Part shown: piece after piece, positions 7,410 to 16,146 of the stretch
Layout of the letters: each line of letters starts with the position of its first letter
How positions within the stretch are numbered: the first letter of the stretch is position 1
NCBI GenBank assembly: GCA_964431655.1
Contig: CAYSKJ010000063.1
Location: 1-16,478, forward strand
Length of the DNA: 16,478 bases
From: CAYMEV01 sp964431655 [NCBI: uncultured bacterium]
GTDB taxonomy: Bacteria; CAYMEV01
Direction: 5' to 3'
The notes under the pieces: generated by a model
Database searches by the model: none
The model's input: the letters and a program-made list of their open reading frames with translations, nothing else
Told to the model about the DNA's origin: nothing
Translations under genes and position numbers: made by a program

Positions 7410-10400
7410 TGTCATCACATGAGACAGTTTCTTCCTACATAGGCATTAAAAATGAGAATGAATTCTATTCAAGCCATTATTTATCATCTAATTTCGGAGG
7501 GGATATAAAGGAGCTTCTTGATAAATGGCAGGCAGAGGAAAACGAGAACAAAGAAAAGACACCCTTCAGCAGGATCCGTGCAATATCAAGAAAATGGTTT
7601 GAAGACCTTGACAGATTATCAAGTGAGAGAAACACCGAGAAAATAGCAGACATCCAGGTCTCCATGCTTACAGAGATCTTCTCCATACTCGGCTATATTA
7701 TCAGCCCCCGTCTCCATGCTGTAAAGGATGTGCTCATACCTGTTCTTTGCACCTATGGTGCAAAGAATGATGCACCCAAGCTGATAATACTCCCTGTATT
7801 AAATAAAGATACTCAGACAGACCCGCTCTCAGCCCAGATATCATCCGCACTCTACAAAGACACTATCTTTCCTGAAGAACTCAAAATATCTCCATCAGAA
7901 AATAAGAATTTCAGCGACATAATAAATGACCATATATTCTCGGACAGATATCCCCCACGGTTTATCATATTAGCCTCCATAGGCCAGCTAATCCTTATTG
8001 ACCGCATGAAATGGCCCATGAACCGATATCTCCGCTTTGACCTCAATGATATCCTGAGCCGCAGAGACCTTAATACACTGAAGGCATTTTCAGCCCTGCT
8101 CCATATACAATCCCTCCTCCCCGAATCAGGAGAACCCCTCATAGATTCGCTGGATGAGAACTCCCACAAGCATGCATACTCTGTATCAGAAGACCTCAAA
8201 TTTGCACTGAGAGAATCCATAGAACTCCTCGGCAATGAAGCCGCCTCTCAGCTCATAGACCGTGCAAAGGCCCAAAGAAAAGGAATCTATAACCGCTCAT
8301 CAGAACTCTCTGAAAAGCTTACCTATGAATGCCTAAGGTATATGTACAGACTGCTATTTCTCTTCTATATAGAGGCAAGGCCGGAGCTCGGCTATGTCCC
8401 AATGAAGAAATCAGAGACCTACATTAAGGGCTACAGCCTTGAATCACTCCGCGACCTTGAGAATATTCCCCTATCCACAGAAGAGTCCCTCAACGGCACA
8501 TATTTCGACCAGTCCATCAAGATGCTTTTTCGTCTTGTCTCCCGCGGATATAATCAGGATGAATCAAGGCAGAAGGCTATCAGGGGTAAAAGCGTCTTTA
8601 CGATCCCCCGCCTTGATTCAGGGCTCTTTGACCCGGATAGCACAGAGCTCCTCAACTCTGTAGTATTTCCCAACCACATCTGGCAGAAAGTAATCAGGCT
8701 TATGTCACTCACAAAAGAAAGCCGGACCAGAAGGGGCAGGGTATCCTATTCCCAGCTTGGGATCAACCAGTTAGGTGCAGTCTATGAAGCACTGCTCTCC
8801 TATAAGGGTTTCTTTGCAGATACAGATCTCTATGAAGTCAAAAAAAAGGGAGAAAAAACCACTGAACTGGATACAGCCTATTTTGTAAAAGAAGAAGAAC
8901 TAGTCCACTACTCTGACGAAGAAAAAGTCTATACCATAGAAAACAATCACAAAAAACTCAAAAAATACAATAAGGGCCAGTTCATCTACCGCCTTGCCGG
9001 AAGGGACAGGGAAAGGTCAGCATCCTATTATACACCTGAGGTGCTTACAAAATGCCTTGTAAAATATGCCCTTAAAGAACTCCTCAATAAAAAAACAGCA
9101 GATGATATCCTCAATATAACCATATGCGAGCCTGCTATGGGAAGCGCTGCCTTCCTCAATGAAGCAGTAAGCCAGCTCTCAGAGCATTACCTTGAAAGAA
9201 AACAAACAGAACTGGGAGAGAGAATCCCCCATGATGAATATACCCAGGAGCTTCAGCAGATCAAGATGTTCTTTGCTGACCGCAGGGTCTTCGGTGTTGA
9301 CCTTAACCCAGTTGCTGTAGAACTCGCCGAAGTAAGCCTCTGGCTTAATGCCATCTCAGGCGATGACCATGTTCCATGGTTCGGCTACCAGCTATTCAAC
9401 GGCAACTCTCTCATCGGAGCCCGCCGTGAGGTCTATCCTGCCCATTCACTTTCCGGCAGAGACCTCTGGTATAAAACATCCCCCAGACGCCTTGACCCCA
9501 AAAATCCCATCCGCAAACCCGACGAAGTATATCATTTCCTTCTTCCCGATGAGAACATGGCAAACTATACAGATAAAATAGCAAAGCAAAGATACCAAAA
9601 AGAATTCAATACCATTAAAGCCTGGCGAAATGAGATAAAAAAGCCCCTTCACCCCACAGAGATACTACATCTCCAGCAATTATCAGACCTCGTTGACAGC
9701 CTCTGGGAGATCCATACAAAGGAACTAAAGAAAGACAGGGACAAAACAGAAGACAAACTGGACATCTATGGCCAGCCCCCTGAACTCAAAGAAAGAACCT
9801 CCCTGAAAACCAAAGACGAGATCCGCAGATCAGGCATATTCAATGAAAAAAGCCCCAATGCATCTGCCTACCGCCGTCTCAAACTGGTAATGGACTACTG
9901 GTGTGCCCTCTGGTTCTGGCCTATTGATAAAGCAGACCTATTACCGGACCGTAATACCTTCTGGTTTGAAATAGGAGTCCTCCTCCGAGGCAATGTAGTA
10001 GATACAGATATATCCCAGCAGAGGCCCCTGGGATATACTCAACCCCCCTCTGCTATAGAGCGAACAAAGGCAATAACCGATAAACACGGCCAGATACATA
10101 TAGAAAAGCTCTTTGAGTATTATCCCCGCCTCCGCCTTGTCAATGAAATTGCCCAGAATCATAAATTCCATCACTGGGAATTAGCCTTTGCTGATATATT
10201 TAAATACAGAGGAGGATTTGACCTGATACTGGGGAATCCGCCGTGGATAAAAGTCCGTTGGGAAGAGGGAGGGATCCTCGGTGACTATAATCCGCTGTTT
10301 ATATTAAGAAAATATACAGCTTCAGAGCTTGCTACAAAAAGAGAGCAGGCATTCTCCAAATATCCAAATCTTGAAAAAGAATGGAGATCTGAACTTGAGA

Positions 10401-12154
10401 CAGCAGAAGCAGCACAGAATTTTCTAAATGCTGTACAGAATTATAATGAGCTTAAAGGTATGCAGACAAATCTATACAAGTGTTTTCTTCCTGTTGCATG
10501 GAGAATAGGAAATGAGAAGGGTGTTACTGGGATGCTTCATCCGGAGGGTATCTATGATGATCCAAAGGGAGGGAAGTTTAGATCACTTGTTTATCATAAA
10601 CTTAGATATCATTTTCAGTTTCAGAATGAAAATAAGCTTTTTAAGGAAGTTCATAATGAGACAAAATTTAGTGTTAATATATATGGAAAGAAGGAGCAAG
10701 TCCATTTTGACCACATCTCAAATCTCTTTGCTCCTGCAACCATAGATAACTGCTATACTCACTATGGTGAACTAGAAGTTCCTGGCATCAAGAATGATGA
10801 AAATATATGGAATACCATAGGACACAAGAGCAGAATTATCGAAATCAATATAAATGTATTAGAACTTTATGCATCTCTATATGATGAGGCAGGTACTCCG
10901 TCATTATATGCAAGGCTTCCCTCTATCCATGCAAAAGAAATGATTTTCGTTTTAGAGAAATTTGCGGCTTATCCTAAAAGGCTAACAGATCTAAAGAATG
11001 AATATTTTGCAACCGAGATGTGGCATGAGACAAATGCTCAAAAGGATGCAACTATCAAAAGGGAGACAAGATATCCAGAACATCCTGAGGAGTTAATTTT
11101 ATCTGGTCCTCATTTTTTTGTGGGTAACCCTGTTTACAAAACACCCAGGAGGATTGCTAATTCTAACAAAGCATATGATGAGATTGACCTGACAGACATT
11201 CCCGATGACTATTTACCACGAACAAATTATGTTCCAGCCTGCTCAAAATATGAATATGAATCAAGGATTCCCAGAGTTACATGGGAAGAAAGAAAAAAAG
11301 TGATAGAATATTATAGGCTTGTTTTTCGGGGTCAGATCGGAACAGCTGCAGAGAGGACACTTATAAGCAGTGTATTTTATCCTGGTATAGCACACGTAAA
11401 TGCTGTAAAATCGATTGCATTAAAAAATCAGTATTACCTTATCTGTCTTGCAGGCGTAACGGCCTCCCTTGTATATGACTTCTATGTTAAGACCTCTGGG
11501 AAGAGTGGTCTTTATGCTTCAAATATATCATTTATGCCATTGCTTAGAAATATATCTGGCATCTTTGTCAGAATACTATCATTAATATCTATAACAAATA
11601 GCTATAAGAATTTATGGGATGCTAATTTCTCTATGAAATTTCTTTCAGAATCTTGGACCAAGAAAGCTTCTCAGCTTAACTCTAGCTTCTTTAAAAATCT
11701 CAGTTCAGATTGGCATAGAGATTGTGCCCTTCGTACTCATTATGAAAGGAGACAAGCACTCTTAGAAATTGATGTCCTTGTCGCAAATGAGTTAGGAATT
11801 ACTCTAAATGAGCTACTTACAATATACAGGATTCAATTCCCTGTTCTGCGACAGTATGAAAATGACACATGGTATGACCAGAATGGAAGGATAATATCTA
11901 CATGCAGTAAAGGGCTTACTAATACGGGTTTAAAGAGGAGCGGAGATGCTGAAACAGGTAATCCAGGCTGGGAGGATGTTAAAGATATGAAGAGTGGCAC
12001 AGTAGAACAGACTATTATTGATGATACACTCCCAGTAGGACCAAGGAAGAAAAAGATAGTTTATGTTGCTCCCTTTGATAAATGCGACAGGGAGGAAGAT
12101 TACAGGATTGCATGGAGGGAGTTTGAGAGGAGGAAATCACTAAGTGTTGAATGA
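7409..12154 (+). CDS. Large Eco57I-type adenine-N6 DNA methyltransferase, DrmMI-like
   Basis: 1581 residues, ribosome binding site AAAAGGAG (7395-7402), start overlapping the helicase stop. Residues ~1-530 are mostly helical with no recognised catalytic motif. The methylase core begins at ASYYTPE (538-544). SAM-binding motif I is CEPAMGSAAFL (573-583), with DLNPVAVELAEVSLWLNAISGD after it. Catalytic motif IV is NPPW at 943-946, so about 360 residues lie between motifs I and IV, an unusually long insertion. The region after NPPW (WIKVRWEEGG, LHPEGIYDDPKGG, FQFQNENKLF, GPHFFVGNPVYKTPRR, DDYLPRTNYVPAC) should include the target-recognition part. The C-terminus (KIVYVAPFDKCDREEDYRIAWREFERR region) looks complete. 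Expected role: methylate host adenines to mark self, with the helicase enforcing restriction. G+C falls sharply within the gene, from about half near 9301-9420 to about a quarter near 11521-11640. No PD-(D/E)XK site is evident, so it is not an obvious type IIG single-chain enzyme. Confidence 0.87.
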   Translation: MSSHETVSSYIGIKNENEFYSSHYLSSNFGGDIKELLDKWQAEENENKEKTPFSRIRAISRKWFEDLDRLSSERNTEKIADIQVSMLTEIFSILGYIISPRLHAVKDVLIPVLCTYGAKNDAPKLIILPVLNKDTQTDPLSAQISSALYKDTIFPEELKISPSENKNFSDIINDHIFSDRYPPRFIILASIGQLILIDRMKWPMNRYLRFDLNDILSRRDLNTLKAFSALLHIQSLLPESGEPLIDSLDENSHKHAYSVSEDLKFALRESIELLGNEAASQLIDRAKAQRKGIYNRSSELSEKLTYECLRYMYRLLFLFYIEARPELGYVPMKKSETYIKGYSLESLRDLENIPLSTEESLNGTYFDQSIKMLFRLVSRGYNQDESRQKAIRGKSVFTIPRLDSGLFDPDSTELLNSVVFPNHIWQKVIRLMSLTKESRTRRGRVSYSQLGINQLGAVYEALLSYKGFFADTDLYEVKKKGEKTTELDTAYFVKEEELVHYSDEEKVYTIENNHKKLKKYNKGQFIYRLAGRDRERSASYYTPEVLTKCLVKYALKELLNKKTADDILNITICEPAMGSAAFLNEAVSQLSEHYLERKQTELGERIPHDEYTQELQQIKMFFADRRVFGVDLNPVAVELAEVSLWLNAISGDDHVPWFGYQLFNGNSLIGARREVYPAHSLSGRDLWYKTSPRRLDPKNPIRKPDEVYHFLLPDENMANYTDKIAKQRYQKEFNTIKAWRNEIKKPLHPTEILHLQQLSDLVDSLWEIHTKELKKDRDKTEDKLDIYGQPPELKERTSLKTKDEIRRSGIFNEKSPNASAYRRLKLVMDYWCALWFWPIDKADLLPDRNTFWFEIGVLLRGNVVDTDISQQRPLGYTQPPSAIERTKAITDKHGQIHIEKLFEYYPRLRLVNEIAQNHKFHHWELAFADIFKYRGGFDLILGNPPWIKVRWEEGGILGDYNPLFILRKYTASELATKREQAFSKYPNLEKEWRSELETAEAAQNFLNAVQNYNELKGMQTNLYKCFLPVAWRIGNEKGVTGMLHPEGIYDDPKGGKFRSLVYHKLRYHFQFQNENKLFKEVHNETKFSVNIYGKKEQVHFDHISNLFAPATIDNCYTHYGELEVPGIKNDENIWNTIGHKSRIIEININVLELYASLYDEAGTPSLYARLPSIHAKEMIFVLEKFAAYPKRLTDLKNEYFATEMWHETNAQKDATIKRETRYPEHPEELILSGPHFFVGNPVYKTPRRIANSNKAYDEIDLTDIPDDYLPRTNYVPACSKYEYESRIPRVTWEERKKVIEYYRLVFRGQIGTAAERTLISSVFYPGIAHVNAVKSIALKNQYYLICLAGVTASLVYDFYVKTSGKSGLYASNISFMPLLRNISGIFVRILSLISITNSYKNLWDANFSMKFLSESWTKKASQLNSSFFKNLSSDWHRDCALRTHYERRQALLEIDVLVANELGITLNELLTIYRIQFPVLRQYENDTWYDQNGRIISTCSKGLTNTGLKRSGDAETGNPGWEDVKDMKSGTVEQTIIDDTLPVGPRKKKIVYVAPFDKCDREEDYRIAWREFERRKSLSVE

Positions 12155-12242
12155 TACCTATATAAGGAGTTTTTAAAGTATCCGATATGTTTTTATTATG
12201 AGATATATACTAGATTAATGGGCAAAAGAGGGTAAAAATTAT

Positions 12243-13418
12243 ATGACAAATGACTACTGGGTCGGCCATGAGCTGCACGAAATGAAAGATATAAAAGGAT
12301 ATCCAATTACAACACTACTTCACGAAGATCTTAGAAATATCCTAGGTTCGAAAACAGCACTTAAAGATTCCATTTTTTGGTTAGAGACTCATATTAGTGA
12401 TTCAGTCTATGAAGATACTATATCAAATGGTGTTATAATGTGGGAAATGACTGGATCAATGTTTAAATTACTGGGAAGGTACCATGAATCACTAACTATT
12501 TTTAATATACTCTACCAGAAGATGTGTAAAGCTATGATAGATACAAAGGAATGGATACATAAAGGAATGCCTTTAGTGTGGCTTAGTGATCTTTATGCAT
12601 ACCTTGGATTTAGATGGCATAGAGAGAAATATCTGATAATGACACTAATAGAAGACTCAATTAGAGAGAAAGGTCATATTACCCCAGAGAAAGGGGGGAT
12701 ATATCATAGGCTAATAACTTATAGAGGATATAGTCACGATTGCTTTAATAACATATCTGAGAGAGCTTATGAAAAATATTCAATGGATATATCGAGTAAA
12801 TGTGAGAATGTTAGAATCTTTGCAATGTTTCCGGAATATATTCTTCTGGAAATAGAAGACTGCTATTCTCCACCACCAGCACTCCTCTCTGAATGTAAAG
12901 AATATATCATAAATTTTATTTTTGCTGAGAAGCTAATATCATTATTAGAAAATCACGTAGATAAAACAGGGGAGATACTAGAGATATTTTCTGCATATGT
13001 ATTAGGTTGTATTCCGGGATTTCAAATTAGAAGAAGGAAAAATACCAAAAATTATCATTTTGATGGTTTTATACGGGTAAATGGAGAATATAACGATTAT
13101 AGGAAAGATTTGGGTCTTTATGTTATAGTAGAGTGCAAAGACTGGAGCAAACCTATAGGAGCAGAAGAAATTGGGTATTTTGCTCACAAGTTGTCAGTAC
13201 ACGACTGCAAGGCTGGCATAATGTTCTCTAGAGAGGGAATTACTGGGAAGAACAATAATATTCCACATTTTGGCATTCTATCAATTCTAAAATCATATCA
13301 TCATCTTGGTAGGATAATTTTGATTCTAGATATTAATCATTTCAAAGCGGTAGTTAGGCTTGAGAATCTTGCTGATATCCTCATGAAAAAATATGAAGAA
13401 GTGAGGTTTGATATATAG
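12243..13418 (+). CDS. Mrr-type restriction endonuclease (PD-(D/E)XK) with helical N-terminal half
   Basis: 391 residues. The C-terminal third is an Mrr-family nuclease domain. D274 (HFDGF, 272-276) and E297-x-K299 (VECKDW) form the expected catalytic triad, followed by SKPIGAEEIGYFAHKL and the family-typical GIMFSREGITG strand-turn. The first ~230 residues are helical with a TPR-like flavour (GRYHESLTIFNILYQKM, WLSDLYAYLGF) and many Trp/Tyr residues; this part may sense a partner or ligand. The start ATG is preceded by AGAGGG (12227-12232), a rather long 10 nt upstream. The gene lies 88 bases after the methyltransferase, same strand, without a visible terminator between, so co-transcription is plausible. 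It is a good candidate for the cleavage component of the module, but Mrr-like nucleases also act alone (type IV restriction). The gene is AT-rich, like the end of the methyltransferase gene. Confidence 0.85.
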   Translation: MTNDYWVGHELHEMKDIKGYPITTLLHEDLRNILGSKTALKDSIFWLETHISDSVYEDTISNGVIMWEMTGSMFKLLGRYHESLTIFNILYQKMCKAMIDTKEWIHKGMPLVWLSDLYAYLGFRWHREKYLIMTLIEDSIREKGHITPEKGGIYHRLITYRGYSHDCFNNISERAYEKYSMDISSKCENVRIFAMFPEYILLEIEDCYSPPPALLSECKEYIINFIFAEKLISLLENHVDKTGEILEIFSAYVLGCIPGFQIRRRKNTKNYHFDGFIRVNGEYNDYRKDLGLYVIVECKDWSKPIGAEEIGYFAHKLSVHDCKAGIMFSREGITGKNNNIPHFGILSILKSYHHLGRIILILDINHFKAVVRLENLADILMKKYEEVRFDI

Positions 13419-13745
13419 TATACCATACCTTATTTTCTTTTTCTAATTCATCTATGCGAACCCTACAGGAGATTGTGCGATTGGATGTTTCTAATCACTC
13501 CAGAATAATAAGAAAATCCAATGACAGAATCATCTAAAAGGGATAAAAAGATTTATGAAATATCCATAAATTTATAATTTTGTTTGTGTCTAATTCTGGG
13601 GAAAAGGTTAGATGGATCTCTTATTTGCATGACAACAGCAGATATCTAAACTAAGTATATATGTAAAAGATATGATGATAAGGCATGTCAGACACTTATT
13701 AAGTCTATATCGGAGCCTAACTGATTAAAAAGAGGAGAAAAGAAA
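13419..13745. other. Intergenic region before the ApeA-like gene
   Basis: 327 AT-rich bases with no gene. A perfect 10-bp palindrome ATAAATTTAT lies at 13566-13575. A weak promoter, TTGCAT (13625-13630) with TAAACT (13647-13652) at 16 bp, could give the ApeA-like gene its own transcript. No convincing terminator for the nuclease gene is seen. Confidence 0.5.
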
Positions 13746-13748
13746 GTG
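13731..13748 (+). promoter_or_regulatory. Ribosome binding site and GTG start of the ApeA-like gene
   Basis: AGAGGAG (13731-13737) lies 8 bases before GTG at 13746. The next in-frame ATG is codon 16, inside the conserved GxWW motif of the N-terminal domain, and has no such site. GTG is therefore the likely start. Confidence 0.75.
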
Positions 13749-15173
13749 ATAGTTGAAAATAACTTAGACAAGAAATTTGAATATCAGGGCATGTGGTGGA
13801 TTCCATATGACCCTGGGATGAAATTACCAGGAAAACTCATATATGATCCATATGAAGGTTCTTCACTTGAGCTAATAGGTACTATCGATTGTCTTTTAAA
13901 TTCACCCCGAAAAATTGAGTATAATCTTATCTTGGGAATTTCAGCTGAAGGAAAAGAGATAACCCTATTTAACAATTACATAAAAAGAAAGCAAATCTCC
14001 ACGCCAGGACTAGTAACATACTCATATATTGTTAGTAGGATCTTTATAGGTGCTCACTTCCAGAGATTAGAGGATATTAAATTTAATAATATGTATATTC
14101 ATTACCTATATTTAGATGAATGGGTTAATATTTCTGGATTTGAAAAGATAAATAACATTCTTGATGAAAGAGAAATAATAATAAAATATAAATCTCCTGC
14201 ACCAATACAGGCATTTGTCAATGATAAGCTGAAAATATCGATTAATTTTGTAACAAGTCGTCCGGCTCTGCCATTTATTCATAAAGAGGTTACTATTAAA
14301 CAGTCAACATTTTTAAAGGTTGAACCCAGCAAATCCATTTTGTATGAGGAATTTAGAAATCTAATCAATCTATTTCAAAATTTTTTATCTTTAGCTTTGA
14401 GGATTCCTGTCTATCCAACAGCCACATTTGGAGAAATATCCACAGAAAGATTAAATACTAAAGAAAACTATAAATCTAAGCTAGTAGAAATATATTCTTG
14501 TTTTTCCGAATCATTCAGAAAAAAGAAACCAGCATATCCATATGATGATGTATTGTTTAATTTCAATGATATTTCAGATGAATTTGAATCTTACATTCAA
14601 AATTGGTATAACAAACAAGATAATTTAAAATCTGTTTACAGCCTATATTTTGGTACCTTATACAATCCACAGATGTATCTTGAAAACCAATTTCTTAATC
14701 TTATACAAGCAATAGAATCATATCATAGATATAGCAATAAAATTACATATGTATCAGATGAAGAGTATGCAAAATTATATGATACCATTTTATCTTCAAT
14801 TCCAAGAGATACTAATAGTGAACTAAAGGACAGATTGAATGAATATCTAAAATATGGGAATGAATTTTCTTTAAGAAAAAGGCTGAAAGAAATATTTAAA
14901 AAACATAGTGAAAATATTGATTTATTTGTTCCGGATAAGAAAAGCTTTATAGATACTGTTGTTAATACCAGAAATTTCTATACACATCATGATAATAAGA
15001 TTAAAGGCAGAGCAGTGACTGGAGAAGATCTCATCAAAATGAATCAGATACTTAGGATGTGTATAGAGCTTTTGCTCATGACAGAAATAGGGTTTAAATC
15101 AGAACATATAAATGCAATTATAAGAGAATCACGGTCTTTCTCTAATTTGAATTATGGTTCTCCTATTCTATAG
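13746..15173 (+). CDS. apeA: ApeA-like HEPN RNase, abortive-infection antiphage protein
   Basis: 475 residues from a GTG start. The N-terminus shows the ApeA N-terminal domain 1 pattern: GMWWIP (15-20), LPGKLIYDP (27-35), SSLELIGTI (39-47), then a long beta-rich stretch to about residue 160. The C-terminal ~200 residues are helical and end in a HEPN domain with the catalytic R-x4-H motif RNFYTH at 409-414, followed by His415. HEPN proteins of this class are metal-independent RNases; ApeA proteins protect bacterial populations by shutting down infected cells, probably by RNA cleavage. The motif is intact, so activity is expected. The protein is shorter than the founding ApeA as I remember it. 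The gene stands 327 bases from the nuclease gene and has its own ribosome binding site, so it may be an independent defence gene next to the restriction module rather than part of it. By hand count, 15 of 60 bases at 14461-14520 are G+C. Confidence 0.82.
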   Translation: MIVENNLDKKFEYQGMWWIPYDPGMKLPGKLIYDPYEGSSLELIGTIDCLLNSPRKIEYNLILGISAEGKEITLFNNYIKRKQISTPGLVTYSYIVSRIFIGAHFQRLEDIKFNNMYIHYLYLDEWVNISGFEKINNILDEREIIIKYKSPAPIQAFVNDKLKISINFVTSRPALPFIHKEVTIKQSTFLKVEPSKSILYEEFRNLINLFQNFLSLALRIPVYPTATFGEISTERLNTKENYKSKLVEIYSCFSESFRKKKPAYPYDDVLFNFNDISDEFESYIQNWYNKQDNLKSVYSLYFGTLYNPQMYLENQFLNLIQAIESYHRYSNKITYVSDEEYAKLYDTILSSIPRDTNSELKDRLNEYLKYGNEFSLRKRLKEIFKKHSENIDLFVPDKKSFIDTVVNTRNFYTHHDNKIKGRAVTGEDLIKMNQILRMCIELLLMTEIGFKSEHINAIIRESRSFSNLNYGSPIL

Positions 15174-15595
15174 ATAGACTAATACTGGATTAATCTATAT
15201 GCCTGCTAGTGATGTATTATCAGCGATTTGCTACTTGACATTATGTTAATCCGAAAGTAGAGAGAAAAATTCTTTATCTGTTATCTCTTTGTTGAGATAT
15301 AAATGATCATCATAGTCTGTTAACAACCTGATGAGGTGAGGATATGTAGATGAATGTTGGAATTTCGGACTGACTCATAATAAAGGCTCTAGAGGAGCTA
15401 TGTCCTGTTAAAGTATGGCTCGCTCGAAGGAGTGTAACACTCTATCTCCTCTATTTTCCATGGAAGGTGCATTTTTACTTGCCATTTACACCGAGATGTA
15501 ATTCACATAGATTAATTCCCATTGTTGATCACATAAAACATGATTCACATGCGAGTGCCTAGCAGGTAGGAGCGGACCTATGTCCAGAGCTTCAC
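15174..15595. other. Intergenic region between convergent genes
   Basis: No gene is visible in these 422 bases, where the ApeA-like gene and a minus-strand gene converge. Small palindromes are present: TATCTC/GAGATA (15282-15287/15294-15299) with a 6-nt loop, an odd palindrome GAGTGTAACACTC (15430-15442), and GGAC/GTCC (15574-15577/15582-15585). None has a good T-tract, so a bidirectional terminator is not shown. Two similar 14-mers centred on CTATGTCC occur at 15394-15407 and 15574-15587. Confidence 0.5.
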
Positions 15596-16111
15596 TCAAT
15601 TATGTCTTTTCAGATTCTTCAATTTGGCTTGAATTTCGTCTGAAAGCTTGTGTACGGAACCTAAGACTCCTACTATAGAGCTTTCCACATTAGGGCGTAC
15701 ATTGGATTCAGAGTTTTCCAGCCTATCAAGCATATTGTTGGAATGAACTATATCGCGGTAGGTATTGGTCAAAGACTCTAGGAAATCAAGGTCTTCATCA
15801 TAGCCTAATAAGATTAATCTTGCTTTCTCGAGAAAATCAGTATTCATTCTCTTCGTTGATATGGAAGGGGGTTTTTTAAGAATATTCGATATTTCATTAA
15901 TGCATTTTTTGATGTGATTTAGCTCAGCGGTTAAACCATTAAGCCAAGCTTTATAAGTCTGGTAATCGGCTATCCTTTTTTTTCTTTTCTCGTACCATGA
16001 ATTAAGAATAAAAGCGGTAAAGGCAGGGATCAAACCAATTAGTGCACCAATTATCGCCGCAAATATCTGAGTTTCGGAAAACCGTGCGAGCCATTCAAAA
16101 AAAATATCCAT
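15596..16111 (-). CDS. Small membrane-anchored protein of unknown function
   Basis: 171 residues on the minus strand. Residues ~16-41 (IFAAIIGALIGLIPAFTAFILNSWY region) form one hydrophobic helix, directly followed by the basic patch EKRKKR (42-47), which by the positive-inside rule places the C-terminal ~125 residues in the cytoplasm. That part is helical and charged, with heptad-like stretches (AELNHIKKCINEISNIL, LDFLESLTNTYRDIVHSNNMLDRLE). I do not recognise a family or a catalytic motif. A purine-rich AGGAGAGAG lies upstream, somewhat far from the ATG (about 14 nt). The gene is transcribed toward the ApeA-like gene and sits between it and the insertion sequence. Small one-helix proteins occur in defence islands, but nothing here shows that role. 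Confidence 0.7.
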   Translation of the reverse strand: MDIFFEWLARFSETQIFAAIIGALIGLIPAFTAFILNSWYEKRKKRIADYQTYKAWLNGLTAELNHIKKCINEISNILKKPPSISTKRMNTDFLEKARLILLGYDEDLDFLESLTNTYRDIVHSNNMLDRLENSESNVRPNVESSIVGVLGSVHKLSDEIQAKLKNLKRHN

Positions 16112-16146
16112 TTATTCAGTTCTCTCTCCTACGTAACAACAGGACT

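Noticed and set aside
6084-8235. Several antisense frames of 60-127 codons inside the helicase and methyltransferase genes
   Set aside because: They are opposite to long genes with intact family motifs, so they are by-products of those genes' codon use.
4545-12154. Complete class 1 DISARM system
   Set aside because: drmA, drmB (DUF1998) and drmC (phospholipase-D-like) are not in the window on either side of the pair.
4545-12154. Split type ISP restriction enzyme (LlaGI-like)
   Set aside because: Those enzymes carry nuclease, helicase and methylase in one chain of about this size. Here the 1581-residue protein has no visible helicase or nuclease motif, and its family features fit DrmMI-like methylases better.
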